DNA of 64,000 bases. Origin: Zingiber officinale (taxonomy: Eukaryota; Streptophyta; Magnoliopsida; Zingiberales; Zingiberaceae). The DNA lies in NCBI RefSeq assembly GCF_018446385.1, contig NC_056005.1:92842984-92906983 (forward strand), given 5' to 3'. A program made the translations under genes and the position numbers. The notes under the pieces are model-generated. The model made no database searches. It was not told where the DNA came from and saw nothing but the letters and a program-made list of their open reading frames with translations. The stretch's first letter is position 1. Each line of letters begins with the position of its first letter. Shown here piece by piece: positions 10,500-21,942 of this stretch.

Positions 10500-11762
10500 T
10501 GTTGGATCGAGAAGCGCTAGAAGGGGGGTGAATAACGCTCATGGCTTTCACACGTTTCGGATTCGAAAAACTTAACGAGTAATGCAGCAGAAATAAGAAA
10601 ACACAATCGCGAACACAAGTTATTTACTTGGTTCAGAGCCTGTGGCGACTCCTACTCCAAGGCCCACGTTCGTTGAACGTTTACTTTGGGCAACAACTAT
10701 AATCACGTAAATAGTTACAACTGAATATTACAATAAGTGCAATAAAAGTTATACCGACAACAAAATCGAAATCTCGAAGCTCCGGGTCGTCGGGGACTTG
10801 TCGTAGCTTAGCCGAGTCGTTTCTTGAGCAGCACACGAAGGATGAATCGCTTTGGAATTGATGATCTGAGCTGCTCGTCGAATACCCCATATAAAGGTTG
10901 TTGGAGGTGCCTCAAAGCCCCTTAAGGGCGCCTCCAACGAGCCAAGTCAGTCGCATGGATAAACGCTGAAGAAGTTTCGCTGATCCTTTTGAAGGCGCCT
11001 CCATAAGCCTTGAAGGCGCCTCCAACCTGCTGTTCGAGGCGCCTCAAGCCATCATGAGGGTGCCTCCAGCTCCACTGCACGCAACCTCTGCTCTTTGCAC
11101 CCGATGCGCCTCAAGCTCCATGAGAGTGCCTCGGGTACTGTTCATTCGAGACTAATCTTGCTCCTTTGTCCCTGTAAAACATGTTAGTCCACAAACCAAC
11201 CACATATTCTGCAAAACAAAGTTAGCACACACAATAAACATAATAATGTGAAAGTTTGACAGTCACGGACTGTCCGGTTCTAACTTCGGATTTCCGACAG
11301 AAAACCCTATGTCGAACCGACGCCTACTGTTCCCTCTTCCGAGGAACGCGTCCTCACCTACTCCACTCAGGAGAGCATACCTGATGTCAGTCTGGTCCTC
11401 CAGATCGACTGAACTTTTCGCCTAGGGTTACCACCCCCTAGGGTTTTTCGCCATCTACGATTACCTCCCCCTAGGACCTAAGGTTACCCTCCTTAGGATT
11501 TACTTCACCTAGGGTTACCACCCCTAGGACCTAAGGTTACCGCCCCTTAGGATTTTCCTTCACGTAACCCATTTTCCTTCACATAGGGTTACCACCCCCT
11601 AGGACCTACGGTTACCACCCCCTAGGGTTTTCCACCTATCTAACCGCAGTTAGGACTTTCCTGAAAAATCTCATTCACACATGTTAGATAACACATAATC
11701 TTAATTTTGAATCCTTTGTCATTATCAAAACTTGGATTCGATCATCGGATGCTTCTCGTACA
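10500..11762 (-). repeat. Copia 5' LTR, 1.26 kb
   Basis: In minus orientation it starts TGTACGAGAAGC at 11762 and ends GATCCAACA at 10500, next to the primer site. It contains GAGGCGCCTC-like palindromes (10900-11130) and a run of CCTAGG/CCTTAGG palindromes alternating with GGTTACC (11430-11640). The solo LTR at 33314-34665 belongs to the same family. Confidence 0.8.
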
Positions 11763-11821
11763 AATAGTTTAAGGATACACATACCATGCTAGATGATAAA
11801 AAGAAGTGCAGAAATGCTTAC

Positions 11822-11889
11822 AAGAGTATTTGCAGGTTTAACATCCCTATGTACAATTCCAAGTTTTTGTAGGTACAGAAGAGCTTTTG
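11822..11889 (-). pseudogene. Orphan protein-kinase exon
   Basis: A 68-bp exon with an acceptor TTTTAG before it and donor GTAAGC after it encodes KALLYLQKLGIVHRDVKPAN plus two residues. This is the catalytic loop of a Ser/Thr protein kinase, with the HRD Asp and the Lys and Asn intact. No other kinase exon is visible in the flanks (11763-12500). It may be a captured fragment or a remnant of a broken host gene. Confidence 0.6.
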
Positions 11890-12514
11890 CTAAAACAGAC
11901 AAATATGGAAAATAAGTAAGAATCTAACAGGTATAATAGGGAAACAAGTGGCAGCCTAAAAAGATCACATAAATTAAGGATGCTAAGTTAAGGTTTCAGT
12001 ACAGTGTATTGTTTCTTGTACATGGAACTGATAGGGGAGGTGAAAAATAATGCAAAGAAGATGAAATGTCAGTTCAACAATACAATACAATACAAGATGA
12101 AAATTTGGAATCTTTTACATGTAGAATACAAATGCTATCCCCACTCACAGTAAGACAACTTTTAGTAAAAGTTTATTGTGATCAAATAACAATTAAAAGT
12201 GAAACAGGTCAGGAGCAGCTATTTTTTTTTTATGATAATATAGATTCATTTTGTAAGTTCATCATTACGGACTAATGATGAACTAACACTTGATCCATAA
12301 AAGTTTCCTATTTTACACTAATGCAATAAAACATAAGCAAACTGATATAATCAATCAGGACCACGATCCACACCTAGGTCATAAGTGATGGAGATCACTT
12401 GATCCATGCTAGGGCTCCATCCATCAACGTGCAACCTCTCGGGAGTCGATCATCCTCAGAGCTAGTCAATGAGAGATCTTTTCATTTCTATAAGTATTCC
12501 TATTCATTTGATTG
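11890..12514. other. No gene recognised
   Basis: AT-rich DNA with no convincing coding sequence. It separates the kinase exon from the copia RNase H remnant. Confidence 0.5.
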
Positions 12515-13040
12515 CATATAGTGATATTGATTGAGCGGCTTAGTTTGATACTTGACATTTAATTATAGGTCGGTGCATGTTTCTTGGTACCTCTCTCATT
12601 GTTGGAAAGTAGGTCATCCATAATATCAAATAGATTATTTCCTTTTTTGGTAAATTTACTAATGGCTATAGGCATAGCGATCCTCTTATTTAACTACGTA
12701 ATCATTTCCGAATATTTCATAGCATTTCCAAAGCATAGGTTAGTCGATTATACGTGGACTTTTTCTAGTTCCATGCCCCGTACAATGATAGGCATCAAAG
12801 ATACAAATTATCCTTTTCTATTGGGCCAGAAACCAATCTAGGTAATAAATCCATGAGCCCAAAGAACTATTAGGTGAGCTTGAGTTTTTCCAATTTGAGC
12901 CTACTCTGGTCGATACGGATAATACTAATATTATTCAAATTGCTAATAATCTAGTATTTCATGGAAATAGATTATCGCTCAATTCCAAAGTATATAATGT
13001 CCATGTAATCACTCTTTTGCATATCACTATTGAAATCTAA
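12515..13040 (+). pseudogene. Decayed copia RNase H fragment
   Basis: Two conserved parts of a copia RNase H are readable with frameshifts and stops. The first is SDIDWA near 12524 with GRCMFLGTSLI just after it. The second is ELLGELEFFQFEPTLVDTDN followed by TNIIQIANNLVFH near 12865-12970, matching the usual DN-T-AIQIA-NPVFHER block. The stretch between is scrambled. No integrase or reverse transcriptase is attached. This is the only pol-derived piece recognised in the window apart from the start of gypsy pol at position 1. Confidence 0.6.
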
Positions 13041-14186
13041 ATTGTTGATATCTTTAACATCACCATTACTTTTTTTTGTTGACAAATTGATACTTATTTT
13101 CTTTCTCGTTGACAAATTATACTTATTGATCATCTTACATTAATTTGATAAGGGATACATTGGTAGTGATGGACTTTATTTTTAGAAGATATGTTATTTT
13201 TATTGTATTTTTAACTTTAACTTGTACTTAATTAAATATTTTTAGCTTGGGGATGGATTGGTGGAAATGTAACTAACGAGTGAATCATCTTTTACAATCA
13301 TGAGAAGAGATACAATACATTTTTTACAATCATGAGAAGAGATACAATACCCCTGGGCAATACTGCAACTGTTACACCCTTTAAATGATTAATCAGATAA
13401 ATAATTATTCAGACATCTAAAGGTCGAATTTCAACTGCAACATAGGATTCTAGTGAGATAATAACTTTAGAAACTTTGGCAGCTTGAATAAACCTCCACA
13501 AATAATTCTCGAAAAAACTTTAATTGGGACCAAAAATCGATCAATTGGGACCAGACATATAGAAGTATCATTATACACTAATGAATTGGAACCAGAAATA
13601 TAGAAGTACACTACCAATTATGAAATTTATAATTTATTTTACATAGAAGTACACTACCAATTATGAAATTTATAATTTATTTTACATAGAAGTACACTAC
13701 CAATTATGAAATTTATAATTTATTTTACGTATGGACTAGAGATTTATTTTGTCATAATTATACCATTAGCTGTCTATTTATTATTATCTAAATTATCTAT
13801 AATTAATATGTTAATTGTATATATTTTCTTATTTAAAATAATTTGTACAATAATATTTTATTTAATTATTATTTAATGGAAAGGGAAAAAAATAGCAATT
13901 CCTATTTAATGGAAAGAACCTTGGAAGGCATTTACTAAAATTTGACATCACTTTCTTACTACTGGACAATTGTCAGCATCCAGAAATGAAATAAGATTTT
14001 TCATTCATACATGTTAATGAGAAACACAAAAGATTTATGTTGGACATGGGTTGTCTACTCGTCTTCTCTTCCGTTGAGCATGCTACGTCTACTTCATCTA
14101 CCTAATACACGCAGCACAGAGCAGAAGAGCAAGAGGAACAGAGCTTTTCTTGTTTACTATGGGGAGAGGATCGAAGATCCAAATAT
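13041..14186. other. AT-rich intergenic DNA with small repeats
   Basis: No gene seen. It holds a direct duplication containing ACAATCATGAGAAGAGATAC (13290-13350) and the 43-bp repeat listed separately. Confidence 0.6.
13601..13729. repeat. Three copies of a 43-bp tandem repeat
   Basis: Units start at 13601, 13644 and 13687, each opening TAGAAGTACACTACCAATTA. The copies look identical except for the last bases, which implies recent amplification. Confidence 0.9.
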
Positions 14187-14499
14187 CTACGTTTGGGCCT
14201 GCTTTTTCTTCTCCTCTGCTGCATCTGCCGCTTCCACCTGCTTCTTCGCCGTCTCCAGATCCGCCTGGCTCGCCTCTTCCTCGCTCCTGGCCGTCGCTTT
14301 CTTCGCCTGCATGCGCCAAGGAATCAGAAATCAGAAAACAGAAAACAGAAAAAGGAGAAGGAGCCGATCGTTAGTCTCAATCAGGTACCAGTCCTGCGAT
14401 TGAGGCCTTGGCGTCCTGCAGGCCTTCTTCCACGGAAGCCGAGAAGGCGACCCAGCCCTTCTTCATCGTCGAGCTTTCTTTTCCGTTTCCGTGCTCCAT
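14187..14499 (-). CDS. Two-exon gene for a 76-residue charged protein
   Basis: Exon 1 is 14499-14389 (37 codons, from MEHGNGKESSTMKKGW to DAKASIAGL). An 82-bp intron (14388-14307) has GTACC at the donor and CATGCAG at the acceptor. Exon 2 is 14306-14187 (AKKATARSEEEASQADLETA, then KKQVEAADAAEEKKKQAQT and TAG). The junction is in phase 0. The product is Ala/Lys/Glu-rich and its C-terminal half looks like an amphipathic coiled coil. No signal peptide or membrane segment is seen. The base composition is GC-rich like the neighbouring Lsi2-like gene. Support comes from consistent splice sites and an open frame on both sides. I do not recognise a named family. It lies about 320 bp downstream of the transporter on the same strand. 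Confidence 0.6.
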
Positions 14500-14771
14500 T
14501 TGCCGACCGCGATGCTGCTTGGGGTTCCACGGAAATAAACAGCGCGTCCGCTACGTGTTCGATCCGAATTCTGCTGCGTGGATGCGAAACGGAGACACGC
14601 GTCCTGCCTTTGGCTTCGACGGGAAGAAATGGCTAATATTTAAGTTCAATTAGTTTGGTACAGTTCTCGATAATGAAAAATAATATTTTTTAATTCAGTT
14701 TCCATTTAATATTATTTTTCAAGGAAATAAGAATCTCTTTTGAAAGCTCCCCGAGCAAACCAAATGAATAT

Positions 14772-14777
14772 TTTATT
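14772..14777 (-). promoter_or_regulatory. Candidate poly(A) signal of the Lsi2-like gene
   Basis: The minus strand reads AATAAA about 40 bases after the transporter stop codon. Confidence 0.45.
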
Positions 14778-14815
14778 CGGTAATCCTTTCCTTTCCATGA
14801 TCGGTTCTTTACCGG

Positions 14816-16611
14816 TTACTCTCGGATAAGCAACAGCCCGACGGCCGTGACGACCAGCGTCGACAAGAACCCGAACGGGAGATGCGCGAAGAAGGAGAGC
14901 GTGTAGCCAATGGACTTCACTCGCTGAGCCTGCTCGCACACTATCAAGTTGGCCGCGGATCCCACCAGCGTCAGGTTCCCCGCCACCGTGCTCACCCACG
15001 CCAGAATCAGCCACGCCTTGCTTTCTTGGCCGGCAGAGATTCTCGCCGCCGACGCCGCCACCCGAGCTCCGAGCAACAGGACTAATCGTCGATCCGATTA
15101 AAAAATAGAAACAGGTTTAATTAGTGCGTTTGTAGAGGAGTATGTGGATGATTCGACGACGCGCGAGCATGGTGTACCTGTCGGTACGTTGGAGGCGATG
15201 TTGGAGAGGAAGATGACGACGAGAGCGAGCAGCGCGATTCCACCGGGTTTATCGACCCGAGCGTGAGGTTCTATGAAGTCCCAGAAGGCGCTGGGGATTC
15301 CTGTCCGGTTGAAGCCGTCGACGGTGATGAACATCCCGCAGAAGAAGATCAAGAGCGAGTAGGAGACCTTTTCGAGGCACGGTTGGGCGTCGGTGAAGTC
15401 GAGGACGATGAGGACGAGCGCGGCCGTGATCGCCGTCCACGCCATGTTGAGCCCCATGAGCAGCGCCACCAGCATGCCGACGGTGACTAGGTACACGCAC
15501 GTCCGCCACAGGTAGTGCTTCTTGAACCGCTTCACCATGTGGCTCACCCGCTTTCTTCGACCTTGTCTGGCCGCCGCCTCTTCGCTGCCGTCTCCGGCTG
15601 CTGCTGCCGGTTCTTGCGGCGGGGTTGAGTTCGCCGCCGTTGTTGACTCGGTCGTCGTTGCGGGATTCTCTGCGCTCGTGCCTGCTCTGTTTCTCAACGT
15701 CTCTGCGCCCAATGGAGAAATTGAGGATGGATTCGATTAATTGGATGAGAAAGAGTCTAATTTTCTTTTTTTTTTTTTTTTGATTGATTGATGTGTGGCG
15801 CACCGTTGAGCGATGTGTCGCGAGAAAGAGACGGGAGTGTTCTGATCCAGTCGTCGGAATCCACGGAGGTGACGTGGGACATGGTGGCGGGGAAGAAGCG
15901 GTGGGCTATGACGTCCTCCTCGTCGAATGGATCTCCGGCTGCGGACTCCGAATTAACGTTGGATTCGACGTCGTTGTTGTTGTCAACGGACAGTTCCTTG
16001 AAGAAGAAGATTAGGAGGATAGAGGCGTTGACGAGGACGCCGAGGAGCATGGCGGGGAGGAGGCCGAGCAAGAACCTGCCGAAGGTGATGCCGCTGAGGG
16101 AGGCGATGACAAGGTTTTGGGGGTTGCCGATGGGGGTGGCGGTGGAGCCGACGTTGGCGCTGGAGGCGAGAGCGAGGAGGAAAGGCCGCGGCGGGAGGTT
16201 GTTGCGGCGGGCGAGCTTGAGGACGAAGGCGGTGAGGACGACGCAGGCGGTGTCGTTGGTGAAGAAGGCGGAGGAGACGGCGGCGACGAGGCAGACGCGG
16301 AATAGGAGGTCTTTTCCGCCCCTGCTCCGCCACGAAAGCAGCGTGCCGAGGTGGGCGAAGAGGTCAGCGCGCTCCAGATAGGCGCTGACTACCATCGTGC
16401 CGAAGAGAAGCGCGAGGATCGGGAGGTCGATGGAGGCGAAGGCCTGCTCCGGCGTCATCACGCCGAAGAGCACCATCAGTATTGCGCTGAGGAGCGCGCC
16501 TGCGGTCCGTCCAATCGGCAGCACTGGCACCGCCGGAAACACGGCCAGCACCCAAAACACGGAGAAAGCCACCAAGCCCAGCACCACCTTCGATACCGCC
16601 GCCACCGCCAT
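14816..16611 (-). CDS. LSI2-like: Lsi2-like silicon efflux transporter (ArsB/NhaD permease family)
   Basis: Three exons: 16611-15804, 15702-15178 and 15081-14816. The introns are 101 bp (donor G|GTGCGC, acceptor GCGCAG) and 96 bp (donor CAG|GTACACC, acceptor GATTAG). Joined, they give an intact frame of 532 residues. Diagnostic stretches are [49 protein letters not shown] and [21 protein letters not shown] hydrophilic loop with Asp/Glu and Ser runs lies around residues 205-330, followed by a second membrane half ([20 protein letters not shown], then [19 protein letters not shown]). The fold is the ArsB/NhaD permease with about ten or more membrane segments. In rice, Lsi2 exports silicic acid (and arsenite) from root cells at the plasma membrane; this function is inferred here from similarity. 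The product is longer than rice Lsi2 (about 470 residues, from memory), mainly in the loop. The start at 16611 matches the family's N-terminus. The first intron has an A-rich run on the gene strand. Confidence 0.9.
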
Positions 16612-17310
16612 GACTTCAATTCTTCACAGAGTGTTTGCTCTGCTTCCACTCAAACCCTCCCATCCAAATACACATGATAAACCTTTTTTCATTTTAGCCA
16701 CAAACATATTAATCTTTTCATATTACCCGTTGACTAAAAAAAATTTAAAAGGGGAAATTTTCAAAATTACACTAATTTAAATTATCTCTCAAATCTAGTA
16801 TTTGGAATTGTAAAGTGTAGGTAGACAATTAAACAAAGATGGAGGAGGTGAATGAAACGGTCTCCAACTTAATTGGAGTTGAAGTCGTTATTTTGGCACA
16901 ATTTAGAACGGCTTCATGATAAATTACGAGGGATATTAGTCCTAAAGTCTCTTTGCATCAGCCAACTTAATTGTAGTATTTTAATTAAGTATTTTAGTAA
17001 AATATAATTATACTCATTTCAAGTATTCCTTAAAGTTAGATTTGCCAGCTCAATAACTCTTAAAGTTTACTCACATATACGGAGGAAAATAAATTCATAT
17101 ACACATGCGGGAAATACATGGTGGGATGAATTTTAGGTCATAAGTTCCTGCTAAATTTGACCCTTAGCTGTTATATCATAAATGTCATGTATCTACCGTT
17201 TGCGTTACACCCTGGGGATCTTAAATTTACATGAAGGGAAGTAAATCACATGATTAGTTTATAATCGATTATCAAGTAGCTAGAAGTGGGAGGAATATTT
17301 TTTTTCTCAA
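16612..17310. other. Promoter-side DNA of the Lsi2-like gene
   Basis: No coding sequence seen. The 5' leader and promoter of the transporter must lie here on the minus strand, but I see no convincing TATA box. The stretch ends at the first piece of element D. Confidence 0.4.
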
Positions 17311-17420
17311 AGATCTGAACCACCAGATAATAGAACATGCAAAGTTAAATTGTGTTGTGATCTAATGATATTGACCAAGTGTGCAAGTAGCTCAACAAAG
17401 AAGTTCTGGTCAGTATGTGA
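17311..17420 (+). repeat. Element D 5' LTR, first piece
   Basis: TGATCTAATGATATTGACCA and AGTGTGCAAGTAGCTCAACA align with 51190-51220 of the 3' LTR. The alignment stops at about 17420 and resumes at about 26416. Confidence 0.7.
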
Positions 17421-17863
17421 TGCGCATAGATTACATATACTTTTATGCATGCTTTGACACACATTCATTTGTATTCTTTGAGTATGTTCTATGTTATTAT
17501 ATTCTTTTCATATTTTCAACATAATTATTCTCTTTATCGAATAACTGCTCGTGCTTGGTTTTTTCTTGACAAGATGTATTTTCAGAGTAAAAATAGAACT
17601 AAGGCGTACTTTGGAGCAGTCCTAGAAGAGAAGCAGAGCTTGGTCATGCCCCCTGGAACGGTCATATCTCCTGGTACGATCGTATCCCCTCATCCGAAAG
17701 CAAGCAGAGCTCGGTCGTGCCTTGAGGCACAGTTGTGCCCCTTCATCAGAGAGCATCCCAGGGCAGGCCGTGTGAAATCACACGGTTGTGTCCCCCATCC
17801 AAAGCATATTCATAATGGGGTCGTGTGAAATTACACAGTTGTATCTTCTTTCCTGAGCAGATT

Positions 17864-18814
17864 TGTTAGTAACCCAAGGTAGTTTTGATGTGATCAACCA
17901 AGTCAGGTTAGTTTCTGTTGGTATTTAACTCCTGTATCTAAGTGTGTCGGAACTTAGGAGCATAAGAAGTCAAGCGAAAGATGGAGCTAGCGAGAATGAT
18001 AGCGCAGGAAAGAGCCGACGGGCTCAGTACATCCGAGAGAGGAGGTGTTGCAGAAGAGTACACTGGTGACCGAGGACGCGTGCGGTGTTTCCGAGGGATG
18101 AGAAGCTGGAGCAGAAGACTGTTCAAAGGCCGGAAGTTGGTTCGGGTGAGTCCTATTTCGGATGACTGAAATCACCCAAGCGAGTGGAACCGGAGCGGAA
18201 CGGAAGATCCGAACCAATGCGAGTTGAACCGGAGCAGAAGACCGGGACTGAATAGTCAACACCAGGTTGACTTTTTGGTCCAGGCTCCCGAACCCCCGGG
18301 ATCCCCCGAGGGTGCCTCGGCCGAGCGGCTTCGCAGAGCGGGTTTAACCTAGTCCGGGCGCCCGAAACTGGTCCAGGCGCCCAGATAGAAAAGTTATCGA
18401 ACGTCAGGTGTCGCTAGCTGTTGCGACACGGATAACATTCTATCCGCGTCCAGGCACTTGGAACCCTTCTAGGCGCCCTGAATAGGGCTATAAATACAAC
18501 CCTAATACAAGAAGCTAAATAGAACATTTGTAATTGATTTCATTTGACTTTAGCTTTGAAGTTGTGAATTTTGACTGCTGTAAGAGGCTTCTCCGCCCAA
18601 AGGAGACATTAGTGAGGTTTTCATCTTCCTTGGATTAACAATCTCCCCAGTTGTAACCAAGTAATTTCTTTTGTTCCTCTTTTATTTCTTTAATTAATCA
18701 ATTTCTTTTTATGCAAATGTATGATTTAATTAATCTATAAAGCTCGAGAAGGGATTTTGCTTGTTTTTTTGTGCAGGCTATTCACCCCTCTAGCCGATCG
18801 CCAAGGGACCAACA
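17864..18814 (+). repeat. LTR1-family 5' LTR
   Basis: TGTTAGTA...ACCAACA. TATAAATA at about 18490 is a likely TATA box. Holds several GGCGCCC-type motifs (18350-18480). It differs from the 3' copy mainly by a short indel in that GC-rich part. Confidence 0.9.
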
Positions 18815-18832
18815 AGTGGTATCAGAGTCCAA

Positions 18833-20101
18833 CAGCTTCAGAAGGACTAACCGTCAAATGAACCACAAGGGAATTCGCAAGCTGGAAGAAAAACATGGAG
18901 GTGTTCTTTAAGACATATTTCAATTTACTTTTAATAATGAAATTTAGCTTTGTAGCACCTGAGGATAAAGAAGAATACCAATGGACGAAAAAGCAGCAAG
19001 CCAATTTCATAGCAAACGGTAAAGCAGAGTTTCATCTGCTGAGCGTCCTATCGCCACAAGAAGTCAACTAGATCGAAACCTACGATTCTACCAAGGAGCT
19101 CTGGGAGAAATTCCTGGAACTACACGAAAGAACCTTTGTGCCAAAACTCGCGAGACGAGATATGCTCAGAACTAGATCAGCAACATCAAATTAGAAGAAG
19201 GAGAAACTGATGCACACCTTCACTCAAGAATAAAGGAACTCATCACCGGACTCACAAATCTCAGAGAAAATGTAAGCAACCGAGATTCGATAAGATACGC
19301 ACTTAAAGCATTTCCTAGGACTACTGAATGGGCATCATTAGTAGATGCTTATTATATATCTAAGGATCTACAATTAAGTACTTTAGAAGAATTATTTTCA
19401 ATATTTGAATTCTATGAAACAAGATGTGCAGATCTGAAGGAGCCAAAGCACAACATTGCCTTAAAGGCAAAAACAGATGAACGAGATTTTGAATCTTCTC
19501 TCGATGATGATGAAATGACACTCATGGTAAGAAAATTTAAAAAGTTATTTAAAACTAAAAATTTAATCAAGTATAGGGTACAGGAAGAAAAGGAAAAGTA
19601 AGATGCTATCACTGCAATATAAAAGGTACGTGAAATATAACTGCCCAAAATTGAAGAGTAAGGACAAGGACAAGGAAAAGAACAAGAAGCTAGCTCAAAA
19701 CGACAAGTATAAAAATCAAAAGGTGACGTGGGACGTAACGTCGTCCGAATCAGAGATTGAAGACCAAGTCGGACTAGCGCTAGTGGCAAGTCACCAAGAA
19801 GACGAAGATGAAGACGAAGCAAGCTCGTTCGAAATGAGCATCGAGAGCATTGATGAAGGGGGGAGCGGCATCGGTAGAAAGTAGCACTTTAGGGGGAGCT
19901 TCAGATTACGGGATCAATAAAGTAAGTCAGATACGATCTCTTCCTCCTGAAAAGTTATTTCCTGAAAAGTTATTTCAGTTCGTAAAAATATTATCAAAAA
20001 ATTGTTGTAAGTTAGAAAAAGAAAATAAAGAGTTAAAATCAACCTTAGCTATATCTTGTCGATTAGAAGATCTTGACAAACTAAAAAAAAATAAAAATTA
20101 A
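18833..20101 (+). pseudogene. Copia gag (UBN2 type) of the LTR1 element
   Basis: The UBN2 gag core is readable: EFASWKKNMEVFFKTYF near 18870, FHLLSVLSPQEVN, YDSTKELWEKFLELHERTF near 19080-19135, and ASLVDAYYISKDLQLSTLEE near 19330-19385. A degenerate zinc knuckle (YVKYNCPKLKSKDKDKEKNK) follows after a frameshift near 19600. An acidic tail (FEMSIESIDE) and a Lys-rich coiled segment end the gene. Stops and frameshifts are scattered. No protease or polymerase follows; 850 bases of AT-rich DNA lead to the polypurine tract. Confidence 0.8.
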
Positions 20102-20954
20102 AAATAGAAATAGAAAGTTTGAAAAATCGTGCATGATCACATATTCAAAAGGTTAGAAGATATAATGACTTAAATTGACATTTTAAATACCATAAAGGCC
20201 AAATTTGGAAAATATCATAGAAATATATTCCTAAAAATTTTTTGATTAATCCTATAGGAAGGAATCTATTTTGGCTTCCAAAATCATATTTAGATTAATT
20301 ATTTTTTTGGACTTTCAGAGAGAAAATTAAATATTTAATTTCATTAAAAGGCTTTGTCTAGAAATAGTTGTTATTCCAATAACTAAGAAGGTCTAGTGCC
20401 TCACTACAGGATGGAAGTCAATTACTGAAATAAATGTTTAATTGACTAACTGGTAAGTATTTAGTTGTTATAAAAATGCTCTCAAACATATTTTGCATAA
20501 ATACTGTTAGAAATTAATTAAAAATTAATAAAATAATCTGTAAGAATTTTTTTAATTATTAACAAAAATTATTTTTTTTCAATGTGGAAAATACTGTATT
20601 TCTGCTTAAAAATAACATCAATTTTATGAAATTTTTTATTTGCCTTATATATGTTAATTTTTTTAATTTCATTTATAAATCTAGTTTTTTTTCAGAGTTT
20701 AATCTATCATAATTTTCTGAATAAGAATATTTTCTCTTAAACTTTGGTTTAGATTTATTTTCAAAAGCACTTTAAAGTACCCTATTTTTAATGTGACCAA
20801 AAGGGAAGAATTTGAGATTAAGTCTAGGGGGAGGGTAGTTAGTTTTTTTTTTGTACTTGCAAAATTTTTTTATACTAGCAAAAATTATAACTGTTATTTG
20901 TTTGTGGTTTACCCTAACTTAACTTGGGGTTGCTCACATCAAAAAGGGAGAGAT

Positions 20955-21942
20955 TGTTAGTACCCCAAGGTAGTTTTGATGTGATCAACCAAGTCAGGTT
21001 GGTTCCTGTTGGTATTTAACCCCTGTGTCTAAGTGTGCAGGAACTTCGGAGCACAGGAAGTCGAGCGAAAAACATAGCTTGCGAGAAGGACGGTGCGGGA
21101 GAGAGCTGACGGCTTGGTACCCCCGAAGGACGAGATATTGTGGAAGAGTACCTTGGCGGATGAGAAGGAGACGCGCGGCATTTCCGAGGGACGAGAAGCC
21201 GGAGCGGAAGATTACTCAAAGGCCGGAAGTTGGGTTCAGGTGAGTCCTATTTCGGATGGTCGAAATCACCCAAGCAAGTAGAACCATAGCGAAAGATCCG
21301 GACCAATGTGAGGGGAACTGGAGCAGAAGACTGGGACAAAAAAGTCAACACTAGGTTGACTTTTCAGTCCAGGCGTCCGGACCTAAGTCCAGGTGCCCGA
21401 ACCTAAGTCCGGGCGCTCGAAGCCCCGAGATCCCTCGGGGTGCCTCGGCCGAGCAGCTTCACGAAGTGGGTTTAACTCAGTCCAGGCGCCCACAACTGGT
21501 CCAGATGCCTAGACTGAAAAAGTTATCGACACGCCAGGTGTCGCGAGCCATTGTGACATGGATAAACTTCTATCCGCGTCCATGCGCCTGGAACCCTTCC
21601 AGGTGCCCCGAATAGGACTATAAATATAGCCCTGATACATGAAGTTAAATAGAACACTTGTAATTAATTCCATTTGATTTTAGCTTTGGAGTTGTGAGTT
21701 TTGACTGTTGTAAGAGGTTTTCCATCCAGAGGAAACATTAGTAAGCTTTTCATCTTCCTTAGATTAACAACCTCCCCGGTTGTAACCAAGTAATTTCTTT
21801 TGTGCCTCTTTTATTTCTTTAATTAATCAGTTTCTTTTTATGTAAGTGTATGATTTAATTAAGCTGTAAAGCTTGAGAAGGGATTTTACTTTTTTTTGTA
21901 TAGGCTATTCACCCCCTCCAGCCGGTCGCCAAGGAACCAACA
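20955..21942 (+). repeat. LTR1-family 3' LTR
   Basis: Directly follows the polypurine tract. Same ends as the 5' copy and collinear with it. TATAAATATAG at about 21620 corresponds to the 5' copy's TATA box. Confidence 0.9.

Larger units (their letters stand above)
17864..21942 (+). mobile_element. Complete pol-less copia element (LTR1 family), 4.1 kb
   Basis: 5' LTR 17864-18814 (951 bp), primer site 18817-18830 (TGGTATCAGAGTCC), gag pseudogene, polypurine tract 20941-20954 (AAAAAGGGAGAGAT) and 3' LTR 20955-21942 (988 bp). Both LTRs start TGTTAGTA and end ACCAACA. Flanks are AGATT and AGATC, a 5-bp duplication with one mismatch. The flanking DNA on both sides is the same Athila-like LTR. Only gag is encoded, so the element is non-autonomous. 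Confidence 0.9.

Noticed and set aside
15249..15803. Arg/His-rich open frames over the Lsi2-like exons on both strands
   Set aside because: These are GC-rich shadow frames of the transporter exons. The spliced frame explains the region fully.
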